This document shows, one piece after another, positions 5,917 through 7,932 of a DNA stretch of 7,932 nucleotides. The position numbers and the translations under genes are program-made. The notes beneath the pieces were generated by a model that was not told the origin of the DNA, did not search any database, and was given only the letters and a program-made list of their open reading frames with translations. Origin of the DNA: Spirochaetales bacterium (GTDB lineage Bacteria; Spirochaetota; Spirochaetia; DTKZ01); contig JAISAF010000191.1 in the NCBI GenBank assembly GCA_031266855.1, positions 1-7,932 of the forward strand. The letters are read 5' to 3'. Position 1 is the first letter of the stretch. Every line of letters starts with the position of its first letter.

Positions 5917-7402
5917 GACGATATAACCTCGATGGTCTGGAACTTACTTCTTTCGAGAACTGCCCAGGCAGCCGCTCACTATACTCATCATACGAACTCA
6001 ACGCAAAATAGTAAAGTTTCCCATTCGTAAGCCCCTCAAGCCTCACGGAGGTTTCCTTCCCCAGCCGCAGCGGCGAAGGCCCCAGGCTGCTCCCGGTTCC
6101 ATCGTACACACCCGGCTTCGAACCATAATACACAACATAGCCCTGTAGCCGCGCGTCCGCAACCGCCGACCAGCGCAGCCTCACCTCCCCGTCCCCCGCA
6201 AACGCGCTCACAAACGACGGCGGCGGCGGCGGCTCGTTCTTCTCATACACAATAGTAAAATCCACAAGCCGCGGCGTCAGGGAACGCCGCCCATCCGGGA
6301 AAAGCTCCACCCGAACCCGCATATATTGCCCCGTCGTTTTCCCCGGCAAAACCGCGCCCGGAGCAAACGGCATCCAGCCCGCCGCATCAAGCTCTTCGAC
6401 ACCATCGCCCAGCCGGTAATAAAAAAACACAGCGCTATCCCCCGGCGCCTGCCAAGCCGCATCAATCCGTAAAACAGAGCTGCCCGCGCTACCCAAATCA
6501 ATAACAGAAGTTTCCGCGCTCCCCCCCTCAGAAGAAAACGGCGCAAGATCCATCACCCCGTCAGGATTCCTCTCAATAGAAAACTCATCAAGAAAACCCG
6601 TAAACCCCTCACCAATAACAAAAGGAGTCCCCGTCTTCCCGCTTACACGGGGATAAGCCGCGGCGCCCTCCTCACCCGAAGCGCTAGCATACAAAACCGC
6701 CTCCGGCCGCCCATCAACAAGATACTCCACCAGACCCGTCGCCGCCTCAAAACGCACAGCATGATGACGCCACGTCCGGGGCACCAAAGGCTGCAAACCA
6801 CGAATCCGCAGCGTCTTCCCCGGCACTCTCGGAACCCGAAAAAAGTTCTCAAACGTCCAGCACAGCACCCTACCCGAAATAATACAAGACACTTCCTGGT
6901 ACTCTGGAATACCACTCTCCCCAGCGGTATTCTCCCAACGAAAAATAACCTCGCCCTCGCCAAGCGTCGCCGGATACATCCAGAAACTAATCGAAAAATC
7001 CTCCGTCCCCATGCCATAGGAAAAAAGCGCACTCCGCTCCGGCTCCAAAAGAAGCCGCGCCCCATACTGAAACCCCCCAGATCCCCGGCCCCGCATCCTA
7101 TGCGCCGTAGAAACCAGCGCCGCGTTATTCCCCCCGCGCACATCAAAGTTCCCAGCCTCATCCCGAATAGGCTCCTCATCGAAACTCAAATACAAATCAG
7201 GAATGCCCCCACCCGTCCGCTGGCTGTCCCTCAAAACAAGATCAAAAGAACCATCAGTGCCACGCGCAATATCCAAACCACTCATCCCCACACCACGAAA
7301 CCCATCATCCCTGCCAAACTCAAGACGAGTCTCCCGCCCAGCCACAAAGCCCACGCAAAAGAGGAAAAAAATTATCAAAAAAAGCAATTTCTTCGCTTTC
7401 AC
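5909..7402 (-). CDS. Secreted LamG-like / fibronectin type III protein
   Basis: This 497-aa protein is probably exported. A Sec signal peptide has a basic start (MKAKK) and a hydrophobic core LLFLIIFFLFCVGFVAG, with likely cleavage after Gly22 (VAG-RE). Residues about 65-280 resemble a LamG/concanavalin-like jellyroll, with FSISFWMYP (136-144), TWRHHAVRF (210-218), VEYLVDGRPE (225-234) and GFTGFLDEFSI (266-276). About 295-387 is a beta-rich segment ending in TPRLVDFTIVYE (376-387), a common interdomain beta-sandwich pattern. After a PPPPP hinge (391-395), residues 396-490 look like a fibronectin type III domain (VRLRWSAV, GYVVYYGSKPG, LTNGKLYYFALSSYD). LamG and FN3 folds usually bind carbohydrate or protein, so a surface or periplasmic binding role is inferred. 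No catalytic motif or anchor is seen. The start is GTG (7402-7400); no ATG lies between the upstream in-frame stop at 7420-7418 and the signal peptide. It is the first gene of the operon. Confidence 0.88.
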   Translation of the reverse strand: MKAKKLLFLIIFFLFCVGFVAGRETRLEFGRDDGFRGVGMSGLDIARGTDGSFDLVLRDSQRTGGGIPDLYLSFDEEPIRDEAGNFDVRGGNNAALVSTAHRMRGRGSGGFQYGARLLLEPERSALFSYGMGTEDFSISFWMYPATLGEGEVIFRWENTAGESGIPEYQEVSCIISGRVLCWTFENFFRVPRVPGKTLRIRGLQPLVPRTWRHHAVRFEAATGLVEYLVDGRPEAVLYASASGEEGAAAYPRVSGKTGTPFVIGEGFTGFLDEFSIERNPDGVMDLAPFSSEGGSAETSVIDLGSAGSSVLRIDAAWQAPGDSAVFFYYRLGDGVEELDAAGWMPFAPGAVLPGKTTGQYMRVRVELFPDGRRSLTPRLVDFTIVYEKNEPPPPPSFVSAFAGDGEVRLRWSAVADARLQGYVVYYGSKPGVYDGTGSSLGPSPLRLGKETSVRLEGLTNGKLYYFALSSYDEYSERLPGQFSKEVSSRPSRLYRRE

Positions 7403-7405
7403 ACT

Positions 7406-7410
7406 CTTCC
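7406..7410 (-). promoter_or_regulatory. Ribosome binding site for the GTG-start LamG/FN3 gene
   Basis: On the minus strand GGAAG precedes the GTG by 3 nt, counting from the end of the motif. It is a short but plausible Shine-Dalgarno match. Together with the in-frame stop at 7420-7418 it favours GTG at 7402 as the start. Confidence 0.4.
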
Positions 7411-7500
7411 GTAAAGATTATCGGATATTTTAAGAAAAAGAAAAAGTCCAAAGAAAAGACGCCACGCTAACCACGAGGGAATTTTTATCCCCATGTTTTT

Positions 7501-7603
7501 GGGCGCGCCCCCGGCGCTCCGCGCCGGGAACCGGGCTTTCCGCTGCAAGTCCTCGGAAGCGCATAAGCGCTTCCTGTGGGCTTTCCGCTGCAATCCCTCG
7601 CGC
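7501..7603 (-). repeat. GC-rich intergenic repeat, copy B (double unit)
   Basis: Copy B reads right to left. From 7603 downward it has GCGCGAGGGATTGCAGCG (7603-7586) then GAAAGCCC; a hairpin GGAAGCGC/GCGCTTCC (7555-7562 with 7567-7574); a second GAGGACTTGCAGCGGAAAG; and a hairpin CCCGGCGC/GCGCCGGG (7510-7517 with 7521-7528). It ends in the palindrome GGGCGCGCCC (7501-7510). The 16-bp direct repeat GGGCTTTCCGCTGCAA occurs at 7533-7548 and 7578-7593. Its parts match copy A at 878-958 in the opposite orientation. Confidence 0.6.
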
Positions 7604-7613
7604 CGCGCAGCGA

Positions 7614-7638
7614 GCGAATTTGCAGAATGCAAATTCGC
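7614..7638. repeat. Hairpin with 11-bp stem, AATTTGC core
   Basis: GCGAATTTGCA (7614-7624) pairs perfectly with TGCAAATTCGC (7628-7638) around the loop GAA. It shares the AATTTGC core with the hairpins at 760-793 and 960-1008, but has different outer stem bases. Confidence 0.8.
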
Positions 7639-7665
7639 GGGCCAGCCAGGACGCATGGGCGAGCA

Positions 7666-7689
7666 GCAAAATTGCGTACGCAATCTTGC
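7666..7689. repeat. 24-bp near-perfect palindrome
   Basis: GCAAAATTGCGT (7666-7677) and ACGCAATCTTGC (7678-7689) pair without a loop, with a single A-C mismatch. The central 14 bp, ATTGCGTACGCAAT at 7671-7684, are a perfect palindrome. Confidence 0.75.
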
Positions 7690-7726
7690 GACCAGCCCCC
7701 TCGCGCATGGCAGCTCAGAACCAACT

Positions 7727-7752
7727 CACGGAATTGTCCGGGCAATTCCGTG
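7727..7752. repeat. Hairpin with 10-bp stem, GAATTG core
   Basis: CACGGAATTG (7727-7736) pairs perfectly with CAATTCCGTG (7743-7752) around a 6-base loop. The right arm shares its last base with the start of the next hairpin. Confidence 0.8.
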
Positions 7753-7784
7753 GGCATATAATTGCCTTTGGCAATTATGTGCCC
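7752..7784. repeat. Hairpin with 15-bp stem, AATTGCC core
   Basis: GGGCATATAATTGCC (7752-7766) pairs with GGCAATTATGTGCCC (7770-7784) around the loop TTT. One position is a T-G wobble pair and all others are Watson-Crick. No T run follows on either strand, so it is not a typical intrinsic terminator. Confidence 0.8.
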
Positions 7785-7803
7785 ATAACCAGGCGGTCGC
7801 AAT

Positions 7804-7821
7804 TTTGAGCGGCAGCTCAAA
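7804..7821. repeat. Small hairpin with 7-bp stem
   Basis: TTTGAGC (7804-7810) pairs with GCTCAAA (7815-7821) around the loop GGCA. It lies in the same array but lacks the AATTGC core. Confidence 0.6.
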
Positions 7822-7827
7822 CCCAGG

Positions 7828-7856
7828 CCCGGGAATTGCCGCAGGCAATTCCCGGG
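7828..7856. repeat. Hairpin with perfect 13-bp stem, AATTGCC core
   Basis: CCCGGGAATTGCC (7828-7840) pairs perfectly with GGCAATTCCCGGG (7844-7856) around the loop GCA. The stem tip is the same as in the hairpin at 7752-7784, while the lower stem is different but fully complementary. A weaker relative, TTGCC-cac-GGCAA, follows at 7865-7877. Confidence 0.85.
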
Positions 7857-7932
7857 GCGCCAAATTGCCCACGGCAAATAAGCGCTGCAACCCGGCGGGC
7901 CCCAATTTAACGGTGCCGCACTAAACGCACGC

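Larger units (their letters stand above)
7403..7932. other. Gene-free upstream region: leader plus hairpin array
   Basis: These 530 bp contain no credible gene. From 7403 to about 7500 lies the likely promoter and leader of the operon. On the minus strand it has a T-rich tract (7436-7455) followed by TAAAAT at 7432-7427, which could be a -10 element, but no good -35 is found at the usual spacing, so I do not call a promoter. From 7501 to about 7880 the sequence is made almost entirely of GC-rich repeats and inverted repeats. Open frames of up to 143 residues here are read-throughs of repeat DNA. Confidence 0.65.

Noticed and set aside
7340..7402. Lipoprotein signal at Cys16 of the LamG/FN3 protein
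   Set aside because: The residues before the cysteine are Phe-Leu-Phe, which do not fit even a loose spirochaete lipobox, and the hydrophobic core continues past it. A normal signal peptide fits better.
7417..7422. GATAAT as a -10 element for the operon
   Set aside because: Transcription would begin inside the ribosome site just before the GTG start, and no -35 is present at the right distance.
7501..7880. CRISPR array
   Set aside because: Repeats are not identical, spacing is irregular and the stems differ from one to the next. No cas genes are in the window.
7485..7924. Open frames of 130 residues (minus) and 143 residues (plus) upstream of the operon
   Set aside because: They consist of repeat and hairpin DNA, overlap each other on both strands, and have no protein-like character.

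Overview
The window looks like chromosomal DNA of a spirochaete, most likely a Treponema-like gut or termite-gut species. This rests on the style of the proteins (a long TPR scaffold, an HDOD protein and an MBL-fold phosphodiesterase-like protein), moderate GC content in the main genes, and gene-poor intergenic DNA packed with palindromic repeats. No rRNA, tRNA or housekeeping marker is present, so the taxonomic call is inference.

Layout: all five convincing genes are on the minus strand. Positions 48-671 hold a very AT-rich orphan gene of unknown function whose composition differs sharply from everything else and suggests horizontal acquisition. Positions 672-1027 carry no gene but hold three kinds of palindromic or repeat DNA. 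Positions 1028-7402 form one tight four-gene operon read right to left: a secreted LamG-like/fibronectin-III protein (7402-5909), a 1021-residue TPR protein with a proline-rich and acidic linker (5916-2851), an HDOD-domain protein (2854-1964) and an MBL-fold metallo-hydrolase (1960-1028). Gene junctions are an 8-bp overlap, a 4-bp ATGA overlap and a 3-bp gap, so translation is probably coupled. Positions 7403-7932 hold the likely promoter/leader region and then about 400 bp of densely packed hairpins.

How the genes may work together: the operon pairs an exported, probably carbohydrate- or protein-binding surface or periplasmic protein with a cytoplasmic TPR scaffold, a signalling-type HDOD protein that still has its HD metal residues, and an MBL protein of the phosphodiesterase-like branch. 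A signalling or envelope-related module is a reasonable inference, but no substrate can be read from the sequence.

The most unusual material is intergenic. At both ends of the operon there are hairpins whose stems share an AATT(T)GC core while the outer stem bases differ and still pair. A GC-rich repeat also occurs at both ends in opposite orientation, so the operon sits between inverted copies.
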